Source: Clostridia bacterium
Lineage (GTDB): Bacteria > Bacillota > Clostridia > Oscillospirales > Acutalibacteraceae
Assembly (NCBI GenBank): GCA_017481575.1
Contig: JAFUPA010000021.1
Location: forward strand, 1-50,990
Reading direction: 5' to 3'
Length of the DNA stretch: 50,990 nucleotides
Part shown: in pieces, positions 7,878 through 17,600 of the stretch
How positions within the stretch are numbered: position 1 is the first letter of the stretch
Layout: every line of letters starts with the position of its first letter
Notes under the pieces: generated by a model
What the model was told of the DNA's origin: nothing
What the model saw: the letters and a program-made list of their open reading frames with translations, nothing else
The model's database searches: none
Made by a program: the position numbers and the translations under genes

Positions 7878-9905
7878 CTAATTCATCACATATTCGCCCG
7901 AGAAAAGATGTGCGATACCCTCACGCAGGTTTTTGTTTTCTTCCTTTTTAAAATCTGGGTCGTCAATAATAATCTCCCGTGCAAAACGGTTAGCTTCGTT
8001 AAGCAGAGCCGTGTCCGTCAGCATTGCAATTTTCATTTCGGGCAGACCGTGCTGACGTGAGCCGAAAAAGTCACCGGGGCCTCTCATCTTAAGGTCCTCG
8101 TCTGCAATTTTGAAGCCGTCGGTCGTGCTTGTCATAACCTTCATTCGGCGCTGTGCCGCTTCGTTTTGTGCATCGGTTATAAGAATACAAGTGGACTTGT
8201 ACTGTCCTCTGCCTATTCTGCCACGAAGCTGGTGAAGCTGTGAAAGCCCGAAACGCTCTGCATTTTCAATAACCATAATAACCGAGTTCGGCACATCCAC
8301 ACCGACCTCGATAACAGTTGTCGAAACAAGGAGCTTAATCTCGCCCGAAACAAACCGAGCCATAACCTCTTCCTTGTCCTTCGGCTTCATTTTGCCGTGC
8401 AAGAGACCTACGCTGTATCCGCTGAAAAATCCTCTTGATATATTCTCCGAATACTCCTGTGCGGCGGCAAGGTCAGTTTCGCCCTCCTCAACAAGCGGAC
8501 AGACAATGTAACCCTGCCTTCCTTCGTCAAGATGCTTTTTCACGTAATTAAAAGCACGGTGCCTTTTCTGTGTGTCAATTGCATATGTTTCAATCGGCTG
8601 TCTGCCGGGCGGCAGTTCGTCAAGAATTGAAACGTCAAGGTCGCCGTAAAGCATCAGCGCAAGAGTTCGGGGGATAGGTGTTGCCGACATAACGAGCGTG
8701 TGCGGTCTGTCTCCCTTACTGCTCAAAGCACCCCTGTGCTTAACGCCAAATCGGTGTTGCTCGTCCGTTATAACAAGTCCGAGCTTATCGAACTCAACAT
8801 CGTCCTGAATAAGAGCGTGTGTGCCGATAATAAGGCGGATTTCACCGCTTTTGAGCTGTGCTTTAATCTCACGCTTCTTTGCGGCTGTAACCGAGCCCGT
8901 CAGCAATCCTACCCTGATACCCGTGTTTTCAAAAAACTTAAGGCAGGTTTTATAATGCTGTTGTGCGAGTATTTCTGTCGGAGCCATAAACGCACTCTGG
9001 TAGCCGTTTTTAGCAACGGTGTAAATAAGTGCGGCGGCAACCGCCGTTTTACCCGAGCCGACATCACCCTGCAAAAGTCTGTTCATTGTGAATTGCGAGG
9101 TCATCTGTGTAATGCTTTCTCTCACCGCACGGCTTTGTGCACCCGTAAGGGTAAAGGGGAGAGTAGCAAGGAATTCATCGGTAAAATCCGTTTGTATTGT
9201 AACGGGCGTACTTTCTTTTCTGTTGCCCTTCAATTTCATAAGACCGAGCTGGAATATAAATAATTCCTCAAAAATCAGCCTGCGTCTGGCTTCAGCAACC
9301 ATATCCTCGCTTGTCGGGAAGTGCAGCTCATAGACAGCACGGTTAACCTCCATAAGGCATAGCTTGTCCCGGAGTGACTGCGGAATACAGTCAACAAAAT
9401 AGTCCTTTCTCTGCTCATAAGCCTGACGAACGAGCTTTTCAATAGCCTTTGAATTTATGCCTGCACTCTGGTGGTAAATCGGACGAATTCTCAAACCGTT
9501 TTCAACGGGAGAGATCATCGGCGATGTCATTTCACGGCGGCGTAAATTACCTCCGACCTTGCCGTAAAAAAGATATTCTTCGCCTGCCTCCAAAGCCTCT
9601 GCGGCATATTTATTGTTGAATATCGTAATGTCCATCAACGCTTCGCCGTCGGTCGCAACGGTTTTGTAAATCGTCATACCCTTGCGGATTTTTGCGCCCT
9701 TCGGCTTGTGGTTGACAATCGCCCTGATACAGCAGTTTTGGTCAAACGGAGCGGCTGTGATTGAAGTGGTTTTGCTCCAATCCATATAGTCACGGGGATA
9801 AAAGCGCAAAAGGTCACCGACGGTGAAAATATCGAGCTTGTTAAGTATCTTCGCCCGCTTTTCACCGACACCCTTAAGATATTGAATATTGGTGTTGATA
9901 TCCAT
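7878..9905 (-). CDS. recG: ATP-dependent DNA helicase RecG
   Basis: This 675-residue superfamily 2 helicase remodels stalled replication forks and branched recombination intermediates. An N-terminal wedge/OB domain (about 1-160, with a helix-hairpin-like KGVGEKRAKIL start) precedes two RecA-like domains. Walker A QGDVGSGKT is at 279-287 and the DEQH box at 381-384. SATPIPRTLAL, VIMVIENAERFGLSQLHQLRGR and the TRG-like end MRGPGDFFGSRQHG follow. All diagnostic motifs and the usual length are present. Its start codon overlaps the stop of the upstream binding-protein gene by one base, so the two are translationally coupled. Confidence 0.97.
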   Translation of the reverse strand: MDINTNIQYLKGVGEKRAKILNKLDIFTVGDLLRFYPRDYMDWSKTTSITAAPFDQNCCIRAIVNHKPKGAKIRKGMTIYKTVATDGEALMDITIFNNKYAAEALEAGEEYLFYGKVGGNLRRREMTSPMISPVENGLRIRPIYHQSAGINSKAIEKLVRQAYEQRKDYFVDCIPQSLRDKLCLMEVNRAVYELHFPTSEDMVAEARRRLIFEELFIFQLGLMKLKGNRKESTPVTIQTDFTDEFLATLPFTLTGAQSRAVRESITQMTSQFTMNRLLQGDVGSGKTAVAAALIYTVAKNGYQSAFMAPTEILAQQHYKTCLKFFENTGIRVGLLTGSVTAAKKREIKAQLKSGEIRLIIGTHALIQDDVEFDKLGLVITDEQHRFGVKHRGALSSKGDRPHTLVMSATPIPRTLALMLYGDLDVSILDELPPGRQPIETYAIDTQKRHRAFNYVKKHLDEGRQGYIVCPLVEEGETDLAAAQEYSENISRGFFSGYSVGLLHGKMKPKDKEEVMARFVSGEIKLLVSTTVIEVGVDVPNSVIMVIENAERFGLSQLHQLRGRIGRGQYKSTCILITDAQNEAAQRRMKVMTSTTDGFKIADEDLKMRGPGDFFGSRQHGLPEMKIAMLTDTALLNEANRFAREIIIDDPDFKKEENKNLREGIAHLFSGEYVMN

Positions 9906-11470
9906 TATTCAACCGCCCATTCGTCAATGTTAAAGTAATAGTCGCTGACAATTGTTTTGGCCTGTGTTGTAATTTTTTCGTTTCTGACGGTCAGACCCTT
10001 GCGGTATGCAAGAGGTATAAACGGCAAGTCATCGGCAAATGTGTCGAGAAATTCCTGCATTGTTTTCTCACCGTTTTCAAAGCTCTTGTAATCTGTAGCG
10101 GATTCACATTCGGGGTCAATTCCGTAACCGAGTGTACCTTTTTCTGCAAAGAATATGCTCAGGTCAAAGCTGTTGGAAAGCTTTGCTTCGCCTATATAAA
10201 GGTCGTAAGCGCCCGACTCAACAGCGGAAACATATTTTGAATAGCTGTACTCCTTAAGCACAACACGGATGTCCGCCTGTGCCAATGACTGTTGAATATT
10301 TCTTGCCATCGCAAGCTTAAAGCTGTTGTCCTTGTTTACAAGAAGCCTTAATTCGAGCTTGCCCTTTTCGGGCGAGTATCTTATTCCTATTTCGCTCACA
10401 ATGTCGTAGCCGGCTTCTTCAAGAAGCTCAATTGCAGAGTTCTTGTCATATTTTATCGGCGGAAGCGTACAACCCTCAAGTTCGTAGAAAGATGGGTTAA
10501 AAGGTGTTGAAGTTGCTGTTCCGAAGCCCGCAAACGAAACCGATGCAAGGTCAGGTCTGTTGATAAGAAGTGCAATTGCACGGCGAACCTTGCTCTCCTG
10601 TAACACCTTCGTGTTCGAGTTAATTCCGAGGTAGGTGAAGTTGGTTGTCTCAAAATCTCCGCTTTCACCCGAGTAACGCTTGTAAACTCCGTCAGAAAAA
10701 CTATCTGTGTAAAAGTCAATTTCATTCAGAGAGAAAAGGTTGGGGATTGAAGAAACCTCGGTAATGTCCTTAAGACCGATGTTGTTATATTTCGGGTGAT
10801 AGCCGTCAAGCCTCTGTTTATTAACAGTCAGCACCTTTGTGCCGTTTTCCTCTTTAATCAAGTATCTTCCGCTGCCGACGGGAATGTCTGCCGAATAGTC
10901 GTCGGAACTGTCGGAATCCTTGTCGCTGTCCTTTTTTATAATCGGGAAAATAAGGTTATTCACCTCATAGGGATTTTCACTTTTCAGTTCAAAAACAACC
11001 GTACCGTTGCCCGATTCATTTGCTTCTGCAATGTTCTTAAGATAAGCGGAGTAATAACTGCTGTTTTTTGCAAGAACAAAAGAGTAAACAACGTCCTCTG
11101 CGGTTATGGCTGTGCCGTCTGTGAATGTCACGTCAGCCTTAAGCCCGACGGTAAGTGTCTTGCCGTCAAGCTCATAGTTGTGAGCAATCTGTGACTCGGC
11201 ACGGTATTCGTTGTTCACGCTGAAAAGTGCATCATAAAGAAGCACAGAGATGTTTCGGTTAGTTTCCGATTCACATTCATAAGGGTCGAGCGAATCTGTA
11301 CGCAGATAGGGTAGAGTATAACCGACCTCGTCAATACCCGGGTCCGGCTCGGTTTTCTGTATTTCGCCAATGGTGTCCTTCACCTTGTCGGTCACATCAC
11401 AGCCTGCAAAGCAACCAATAATCATAATCACGCACAAAAGTAAAGTCAATATTCTTTTTGCACAGCTCAT
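9905..11470 (-). CDS. Solute-binding protein family 5 lipoprotein (oligopeptide/nickel type)
   Basis: This 521-residue lipoprotein has a signal peptide and lipobox CFAGC (lipidated Cys at about 24). It has the family 5 extracellular binding domain: DVTFTDGTAITAEDVVYSF is the typical signature, followed by VRRAIALLINRPDLA and IRYSPEKGKLELRLLVN. Such proteins capture peptides, nickel or glycosides for ABC importers. No permease or ATPase gene is in the operon, so it is an orphan whose partner is elsewhere. It sits between the ymdB-like and recG genes with no transport logic, so its presence there may just reflect co-transcription. The ribosome site is GGGGTGAG. Confidence 0.85.
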   Translation of the reverse strand: MSCAKRILTLLLCVIMIIGCFAGCDVTDKVKDTIGEIQKTEPDPGIDEVGYTLPYLRTDSLDPYECESETNRNISVLLYDALFSVNNEYRAESQIAHNYELDGKTLTVGLKADVTFTDGTAITAEDVVYSFVLAKNSSYYSAYLKNIAEANESGNGTVVFELKSENPYEVNNLIFPIIKKDSDKDSDSSDDYSADIPVGSGRYLIKEENGTKVLTVNKQRLDGYHPKYNNIGLKDITEVSSIPNLFSLNEIDFYTDSFSDGVYKRYSGESGDFETTNFTYLGINSNTKVLQESKVRRAIALLINRPDLASVSFAGFGTATSTPFNPSFYELEGCTLPPIKYDKNSAIELLEEAGYDIVSEIGIRYSPEKGKLELRLLVNKDNSFKLAMARNIQQSLAQADIRVVLKEYSYSKYVSAVESGAYDLYIGEAKLSNSFDLSIFFAEKGTLGYGIDPECESATDYKSFENGEKTMQEFLDTFADDLPFIPLAYRKGLTVRNEKITTQAKTIVSDYYFNIDEWAVE

Positions 11471-11483
11471 TGTCTCACCCCGT

Positions 11484-12257
11484 TCACATCACGGATATCG
11501 GCTCTGCCGACAGGCAAAGCCCCGTTTTTTCGTCAATTTCAAATACACAGCCGTCGAGCTTGATGTCGCTTTCAGCTGTTTTAAATCTTGTGGGCAGTCC
11601 CGTTTTCAATGCCTTGATAACGCACTCACTCTCAACTCCGAGAACAGAGTTTACCGAACCGCACATTCCAAGGTCGGTGATGTAGCCGGTGCCATTCGGC
11701 AAAACCTGTGCATCAGCCGTCTGAACATGGGTGTGCGTGCCGAAAAATACGGAAACCCTTGAATCTGCATAGATACCCAATGCACGCTTTTCACCCGTTG
11801 ATTCTGCATGGAAATCCACAATTTTAACCTTGCAGTCCTTAATCTCTTCAAGTGCCTTGTCAAGGCTGTCAAAAGGGTTAGCATAGCTTGCGTTCTGGTA
11901 TGCCGTGCCGATAAGGTTAACGACACCAATTTTATACGAACACATATCAATAATGCCCACACCGCTTCCTGGCACACTTGTGTGCATATTGTACGGGCGG
12001 ATTATATCGTCTCTTTCGTCAATGTAATCGTGAATTTCACTTCTGCGAAAAACGTGATTACCCGTTGTAATAAAATCAACACCGCTTGCAAAAAGGTGGT
12101 CGGCCGAATATGGCAGAATCCCGTTACCTGCCGCCGAATTTTCGCCGTTTGCTATGCATATGTCAATGTTATAAAGCTTTTTAATTCCCGACAGCTTTTT
12201 GCGCACAAAATCGCAACCGCTGCTGCCGACAATATCACCCAGCGCAAGTAACTTCAT
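11484..12257 (-). CDS. ymdB: YmdB-family metallophosphoesterase (2',3'-cyclic nucleotide phosphodiesterase)
   Basis: This 257-residue calcineurin-like phosphoesterase belongs to the YmdB/TIGR00282 family. Dinuclear metal ligands are visible as GDIVGSSG (Asp near residue 6), ANGENSAAG, TTGNHVFRR (Asn-His), DFHAESTGEK and FGTHTHVQTAD (His-x-His). The Bacillus homologue hydrolyses 2',3'-cAMP and influences RNA turnover, motility and biofilm choice. The ATG at 12257 is chosen over the GTG at 12266 because AGGGGTG lies 7 bases before it. The start lies inside the end of the MATE gene, a 23-base overlap, implying coupled translation. Confidence 0.9.
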   Translation of the reverse strand: MKLLALGDIVGSSGCDFVRKKLSGIKKLYNIDICIANGENSAAGNGILPYSADHLFASGVDFITTGNHVFRRSEIHDYIDERDDIIRPYNMHTSVPGSGVGIIDMCSYKIGVVNLIGTAYQNASYANPFDSLDKALEEIKDCKVKIVDFHAESTGEKRALGIYADSRVSVFFGTHTHVQTADAQVLPNGTGYITDLGMCGSVNSVLGVESECVIKALKTGLPTRFKTAESDIKLDGCVFEIDEKTGLCLSAEPISVM

Positions 12258-13611
12258 CACGTACACCCCTTTTTAAAATTTTGCGGAAAGTTATCATATA
12301 CATCACAAGCAGAACTGCACCCGTCACAGCCCACGAAACGGGGTAGGAAAGGTAAAGCACCTCCATCGAACGGTACATCTGAAATACGGTAAAAATCCAG
12401 ACAACACGCAGTCCGCATACACCTACCATGGTAACAATCATCGGAATAACGGACTTTCCGAGTCCACGCATCTGTCCTGTTGTAACATCAAGCAGGCTGT
12501 TGAGCACATAAGTCACGGCAAAAAGTCTCATTCTCACAAGACCCATTTCAATAACTTCGGGATCGGTTGAGAAAATTCCGAGCACCTGTTCACCGAAAGT
12601 CAGCAAAAATACGCAACAAACTGCCGCTATCATAACGGTAACACCCACGCAGTTAAAGTATATGCGGCGGATTCTCTTAATCTGCCCTGCACCGTAATTC
12701 TGTGATGTAAATGTGGTTGCTGTCTGTGAGACTGCACTGCAACAGGTTTGGATAATGCTGTCCACATTGCTTGATGCTGTGTTACCTGCGATTACGGCGG
12801 CGCCAAAGCTGTTTATAGAGGACTGTATAATGACATTTGAAAGTGAAAAAAGCGATGCATGGATTCCTGACGGAATTCCGATTTTAACAATATCAAGCAG
12901 TTCAGCTTTATAAAAACGCATCTTTTTTATTGAAAGGTGAACAATGCTGTTTATATTAAGAAGAATATAAATCACAAGAACAGCGGAGATAAATTGCGAA
13001 ATAATCGTTGCGAGTGCCACACCTGCAACATTCATTTTGAATTGAATTACAAACAAAAGGTTTAACAGCACATTTATAACACCGGTAACCGTCAGAATGT
13101 AAAGCGGTCTTTTGCTGTCGCCTGTTGCTCTTAAAATTGCCGCACCGAAGTTGAATATCATGCTTGCAGGTGTTCCGAGGAAAAATATTCTCAAATAAGT
13201 TGCGGAGAGCGGCAAAACATCTTCCGGGATACTCATAGCTTCAAGGGCTAAAGATGAAAAGGCAAAGCCGACAACGCCGATACCTATGCCGCAGATTAGC
13301 GCAAGAAGCATTGCGGAATGAACTGTGCGGTGAACGGCGGCTCCGTCATTTGCGCCGATGTGCTTTGCGGCAACAACACCTGCACCGGTCGCAATTCCGA
13401 GAAAGAGATTGAGCGAAAGATGTACAAGACTTGTGGTTGCTCCGACTGCGGCGAGAGAATCACTACCCGCAAACCTGCCGACCACCATAACGTCAGCGGC
13501 ATTGTAAACAAGCTGTAAAAGTCCCGTCAGCATAATCGGAACTGCAAAGCTTACAATTTTCGGGAACAGTTTACCTGTTGTCATATCTATACTGTATCTG
13601 CGTTTTGCCAT
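12235..13611 (-). CDS. MATE family multidrug/cation exporter
   Basis: This 458-residue integral membrane protein has about 12 hydrophobic segments. It begins with MTTGKLFPKIVSFAVPIMLTG-type MATE sequence (residues split in the genome as usual), followed by QLVYNAADVMVVGRFAG, typical of DinF/NorM-group transporters. The middle repeats the pattern (KIGIPSGIHASLFSLSNVIIQ). MATE proteins export organic cations using Na+ or H+ gradients. It is the first gene of a five-gene operon and has its own promoter (13646-13674) and a GAGG ribosome site. No substrate can be named. Confidence 0.92.
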   Translation of the reverse strand: MAKRRYSIDMTTGKLFPKIVSFAVPIMLTGLLQLVYNAADVMVVGRFAGSDSLAAVGATTSLVHLSLNLFLGIATGAGVVAAKHIGANDGAAVHRTVHSAMLLALICGIGIGVVGFAFSSLALEAMSIPEDVLPLSATYLRIFFLGTPASMIFNFGAAILRATGDSKRPLYILTVTGVINVLLNLLFVIQFKMNVAGVALATIISQFISAVLVIYILLNINSIVHLSIKKMRFYKAELLDIVKIGIPSGIHASLFSLSNVIIQSSINSFGAAVIAGNTASSNVDSIIQTCCSAVSQTATTFTSQNYGAGQIKRIRRIYFNCVGVTVMIAAVCCVFLLTFGEQVLGIFSTDPEVIEMGLVRMRLFAVTYVLNSLLDVTTGQMRGLGKSVIPMIVTMVGVCGLRVVWIFTVFQMYRSMEVLYLSYPVSWAVTGAVLLVMYMITFRKILKRGVRDEVTCAG

Positions 13612-13645
13612 TGATTATTCCTCATTTTAAACTTATTCATTCTAC

Positions 13646-13674
13646 ATTATAGCAAATCAAGCTTCAAATGTACA
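13646..13674 (-). promoter_or_regulatory. Promoter of the MATE-to-oxidoreductase operon
   Basis: The minus strand reads TGTACA (13669-13674), a 17-bp spacer and TATAAT (13646-13651), 35 bp upstream of the MATE start. It is divergent from the cohesin-like gene promoter at 13692. Confidence 0.55.
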
Positions 13675-13691
13675 GAAAAAACAAATAATTG

Positions 13692-13720
13692 TTGACATAC
13701 AAACGCAAAAAGTTTAAAAT
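13692..13720 (+). promoter_or_regulatory. Promoter of the cohesin-like surface protein gene
   Basis: A consensus TTGACA (13692-13697) and TAAAAT (13715-13720) are 17 bp apart, 40 bp before the start codon. Confidence 0.65.
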
Positions 13721-13759
13721 TATTTCATAAAAGATTTATCTTGAAAAGGAGATAACAAA

Positions 13760-14521
13760 ATGCGTATTGCAAAAAGATTATTGGCAGTTTTACTTTCAGC
13801 TTTAATGCTCTTGTCGGTATGTGCTTTTTCAGCATCAGCCGTAACAGCACCGGAGTTCAATCTCACCCTTGTTTCGGAAACAGATAAAGAGGCAGTTATC
13901 AGAGTTACTTTTGTAAAAGGTGATTTCAACGCTTTTGACGCAACGTTCGTAACCTCGTCTGCAATCACAGGCTGTACAGCAATTGAATCATCTGCCGCAG
14001 GCTTCAGCTTAAATATGGGCAACGCACAGACCAAAAAAATCACGGCTGTTGCAATGTCAGATGTTCCCGACGGAACGCTCGTCTGCACAGCAACCTTTGC
14101 AAAGAAAACCTCGGCAAAGGTTACCGAGTCCGACATCAAGCTTGTTTTCGACAGCTGTGCGGCTACGGTTAATTCATCAAACGGCTTGCAGAACGTTGAC
14201 GTAACAGACCTTGTAAAGATAACTGTCAGCTTTAAGAGCTTTACACTGGGCGAAACTTCGATTGCTACTAATTATAAAGAAACAGTAACTGTAAACTACG
14301 AGACAAACTACGCACCCGAAGAGCTTACATGGACTTCTTCAAACGAAAATGTAGCACAGGTTGACGAAAGCGGCAACATCTACGCTTCAGGTACGGGCAG
14401 TGCAACAATCACAGTAACAAGCGCAGACGGACTTGTTAACGAAACTGTAGAGGTTGAGGTTACCTACACCGTACTCCAGTGGATTATCGTTATTCTCCTC
14501 TTCGGCTGGATTTGGTATTGA
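13760..14521 (+). CDS. Secreted cohesin-like and Ig-like (BIG2) protein with C-terminal membrane anchor
   Basis: This 253-residue protein has a signal peptide (cleavage likely after ASA, about residue 28). A beta-rich domain (about 30-150) has the hydrophobic pattern and spacing of cohesin or cohesin-like folds (INAFDATF-type strand, VPDGTLVCTATF). A BIG2-type Ig-like domain follows (about 160-235), with the hallmark LTWTSSNENVAQVDESGNI and GTGSATITVTS. It ends in a hydrophobic helix with aromatic residues (LQWIIVILLFGWIWY), which would anchor it in the membrane. Cohesins bind dockerins, and a dockerin protein lies at 27058-27732. Whether the two interact is unknown. The ribosome site is AAGGAG. 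Confidence 0.65.
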   Translation: MRIAKRLLAVLLSALMLLSVCAFSASAVTAPEFNLTLVSETDKEAVIRVTFVKGDFNAFDATFVTSSAITGCTAIESSAAGFSLNMGNAQTKKITAVAMSDVPDGTLVCTATFAKKTSAKVTESDIKLVFDSCAATVNSSNGLQNVDVTDLVKITVSFKSFTLGETSIATNYKETVTVNYETNYAPEELTWTSSNENVAQVDESGNIYASGTGSATITVTSADGLVNETVEVEVTYTVLQWIIVILLFGWIWY

Positions 14522-14532
14522 TAAAAATTCTT

Positions 14533-14564
14533 ACGGACTTTCTTCGGAAAGTCCGTATTTTTTT
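14533..14564 (+). terminator. Terminator with UUCG tetraloop
   Basis: A perfect 10-bp stem ACGGACTTTC/GAAAGTCCGT (14533-14542, 14547-14556) closes an extra-stable C(UUCG)G tetraloop and is followed by TATTTTTTT. Confidence 0.88.
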
Positions 14565-14574
14565 GCTACAATTA

Positions 14575-14603
14575 TTGACAAAGATTTTGTATTTTTATAA
14601 AAT
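14575..14603 (+). promoter_or_regulatory. Promoter of the alpha-mannosidase gene
   Basis: TTGACA (14575-14580) and TAAAAT (14598-14603) are 17 bp apart, 35 bp upstream of the start at 14639. Confidence 0.6.
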
Positions 14604-14638
14604 CAAGTTAGCATCTTTGGTGCAAAAGGAGGGTCTTT

Positions 14639-17600
14639 ATGCAGACAACAATGGCAGCAATTATGGGCAACCTCATAAAGCAGGTTGAACGCAAAATTAT
14701 TATGGAATCATTACCCATTACGGAGTGGGAAAGCTACACAGGCTGGCACCACAAGCCGGGTGAGTTTACATACGACAATATGCCCCGTCAGATTATGAAA
14801 ATCGGCGACCGCTGGAGTGTCGGCTATGATGCGACAAGATGGTTCAGGGCAAAGGTAACTGTTCCCGAAAGTATGGACGGCAAAAAGCTTTACCTTTATG
14901 CAGGCTTTGGCGGTGAGGCACTTGTCAGAATTAACGGCAAAATAATCGGTGCTTTTTCTGACGAAGCAGGCTGGGCAGACCGTACAGTTGTAATCGTTGA
15001 GAACAACAAGGCAGGCGAGGAGCTTGACATTGAACTTGAAGCAACGGTTAACTGTGGTATGTTCTGTGACGAGGCAATGGCAGGCAAAAAGGATCATATG
15101 TATACAATGAAGTATGCACACCTTTCTGCTATCAATGTCGAAACGCAGAAGTATTGGTACGATATAAAGAGTGCCTACGACAGCCTTGAGCAAATCGACA
15201 ACAAGGTTATCTACGATATGGTTTACAGAGCAATCGACGAGTCACTCCACGTTCTTGATTTTGACTTTGATGACGAAACCTTCTACAAGAGTGTTCCTGC
15301 GGCAAACGAGCTTCTCACAAAGATGCTCGGTGAAATTCCCGATGCAAAGCAGGGCACACTGTGTATGATCGGTCACTCGCACCTTGACGTTGCATGGTTG
15401 TGGACAACCCGTGAGCTTGTCAGAAAAACTGCAAGAACATTCTCAAACAACCTTGCTATGATGCGTGAATATCCCGACTTCAAGTTTACACAGAGTCAGG
15501 CTATTGTTTACGATTATATGAAAAAATATTATCCCGATATTTTTGCTGAGGTCAAAAAGGCAGTTAAAGAGGGTCGTTGGGAAATCGTCGGTAATACATG
15601 GTGCGAAGCAGATACAAACCTTGCAAGCGGTGAATCTCTTGTCCGTCAGCTTCTCTACGGCAGAGAGTATTTCTTAAAGGAATTCGGTGTGTCGTCAGAC
15701 GTTTATTGGCTACCCGACTGCTTCGGCTTCACTTGGGCGCTTCCGCAGGTTATCAAGCGTTCGGGTATGAAGTATTTTTATACCGCAAAGCTTTACTATA
15801 ATGCAACTCACAAGTTCCCGTATTCTGTATTCAATTGGCGTTCACACTCAGGCGACGAGATTGTAGCCTGCGTTCAGCAGCAGCACTATCAGGGCGAGTA
15901 TGATGCACATTACATCAAGGATAACTGGGAGCGTACAAACCAGAAAAATCTCACAGGCAAGTCTATCGGCTCATTCGGCTACGGCGACGGTGGCGGCGGT
16001 GTCACAATCGGACAGATTGAGCGCTCAAAGCGTTACGGGGATATGCCGGGTATGCCAAAGGCACAGAATACATTTGTTTCAGACTTCTTCCGTGGCACAG
16101 AAGAGCTTAAGGACGAGCTTCCCACATTCAACGACGAGCTTGTTTATGAAAACCACCGTGGCACATTTACAAGCCAGGCATTTATAAAGAAAAACAACCG
16201 TATGGGCGAGTTCCTTTTCAGAAATGCCGAGTTTGCTAACGTTCTTTCCGAGCGTCTTCTCGGGGACAGCTATCCGTCCGAGAAAATGGAAGAGGGTTGG
16301 AAGCTCCTTCTTACAAATCAGTTCCACGACATTCTTCCCGGCACCTCAATTCACGAGGCAATGGAGATGACCCGTGAGGAATATAAAGAGATGAATGAAA
16401 TCGGCAACGGGCTTCTCGGTACAGCCGTCGAGCATCTTAACAAGAATGTCAATGTTACAACCGACGGCATCATCGTCTGGAACTTCAACTCAATGCCGAT
16501 TACAGGTACAGTAAGTGTTGAATCAAACCTCGAAAATGCAAAAATAGTTGACGAAAACGGCAACGAGTGCCGTGTTGCACTCGACGGCGAGCGTGCAATG
16601 TTCATTGCAAAAGACGTTCCGCAGATGGGCTTCAGAGTTTATAAAATTGAAAAAGGCGAAGCAAGCTTCGATAAGGTCATCGCAGAAAAAACTCTCCTTG
16701 AAAACGCAAAGCTCAAGGTTGTTCTTGACGAAAACGGAAACATCGACCGCATTTATGATAAGGTCAACGACCGTGAAGTGCTTACTGATAAGGGCAACAC
16801 TCTTTCAATCTTCCAGGATAAGCCCATTCACGAGAGTGCATGGAACCTTGAGCTTAACTATCAGAAGAAGCGTTGGGATCTCAACACAGCAGACAGCATT
16901 GAGGTTGTTACCGCTGACGAGGTCAAGGGCGTTGTAAGAGTTGTAAGAAGCTTTAATAAGTCAACAATCACACAGGATATCATCCTTTATGCAGATGCAG
17001 ATTACATCGACTTTGACACAACAGTTAACTGGTACGAAACAGAAAAGGTGCTCAAGGCAGCATTCCCTGTCAGCGTAATCAGCAGCCACGCAACCTACGA
17101 GATTGCACACGGCTCAATTGAGCGTCCGACCCATTGGAACTACAGCACAGACCTCGTTCGCTTTGAGGTTTGCGGTCACAAGTGGGCAGACCTTTCCGAG
17201 GGTGACTACGGTGTAAGCCTTATTAACGACTGCAAGTACGGCTATGATATCAAGGACAGCCTTATGCGTATCACGCTTATGCGTGCTCCAATTTGTCCCG
17301 ACCCCGTCGGTGATAAGGGCGTCAGCACTTTCAAATACCGCCTTTATCCGCACGCAGGCAACTGGTCACAGGCAGATACAGTCAAGTATGCCTTCGAGCT
17401 CAATCAGCCGCTCAAGGGCTACTGTGCAACCGCACAGAACGGTGAATTCGGCAGCGAAAAGTCGTTCGTTGAGGTCAGCCGCAGAAATATCGCTGTTGAT
17501 GCAGTCAAGCCGGCACAGGATGGCAACGGAATTATCGTCCGTATGTACGAGGCAGGCAAGTCAAGAGGTAATGTCAAGGTTAAACTGAACTTTGCCGATG

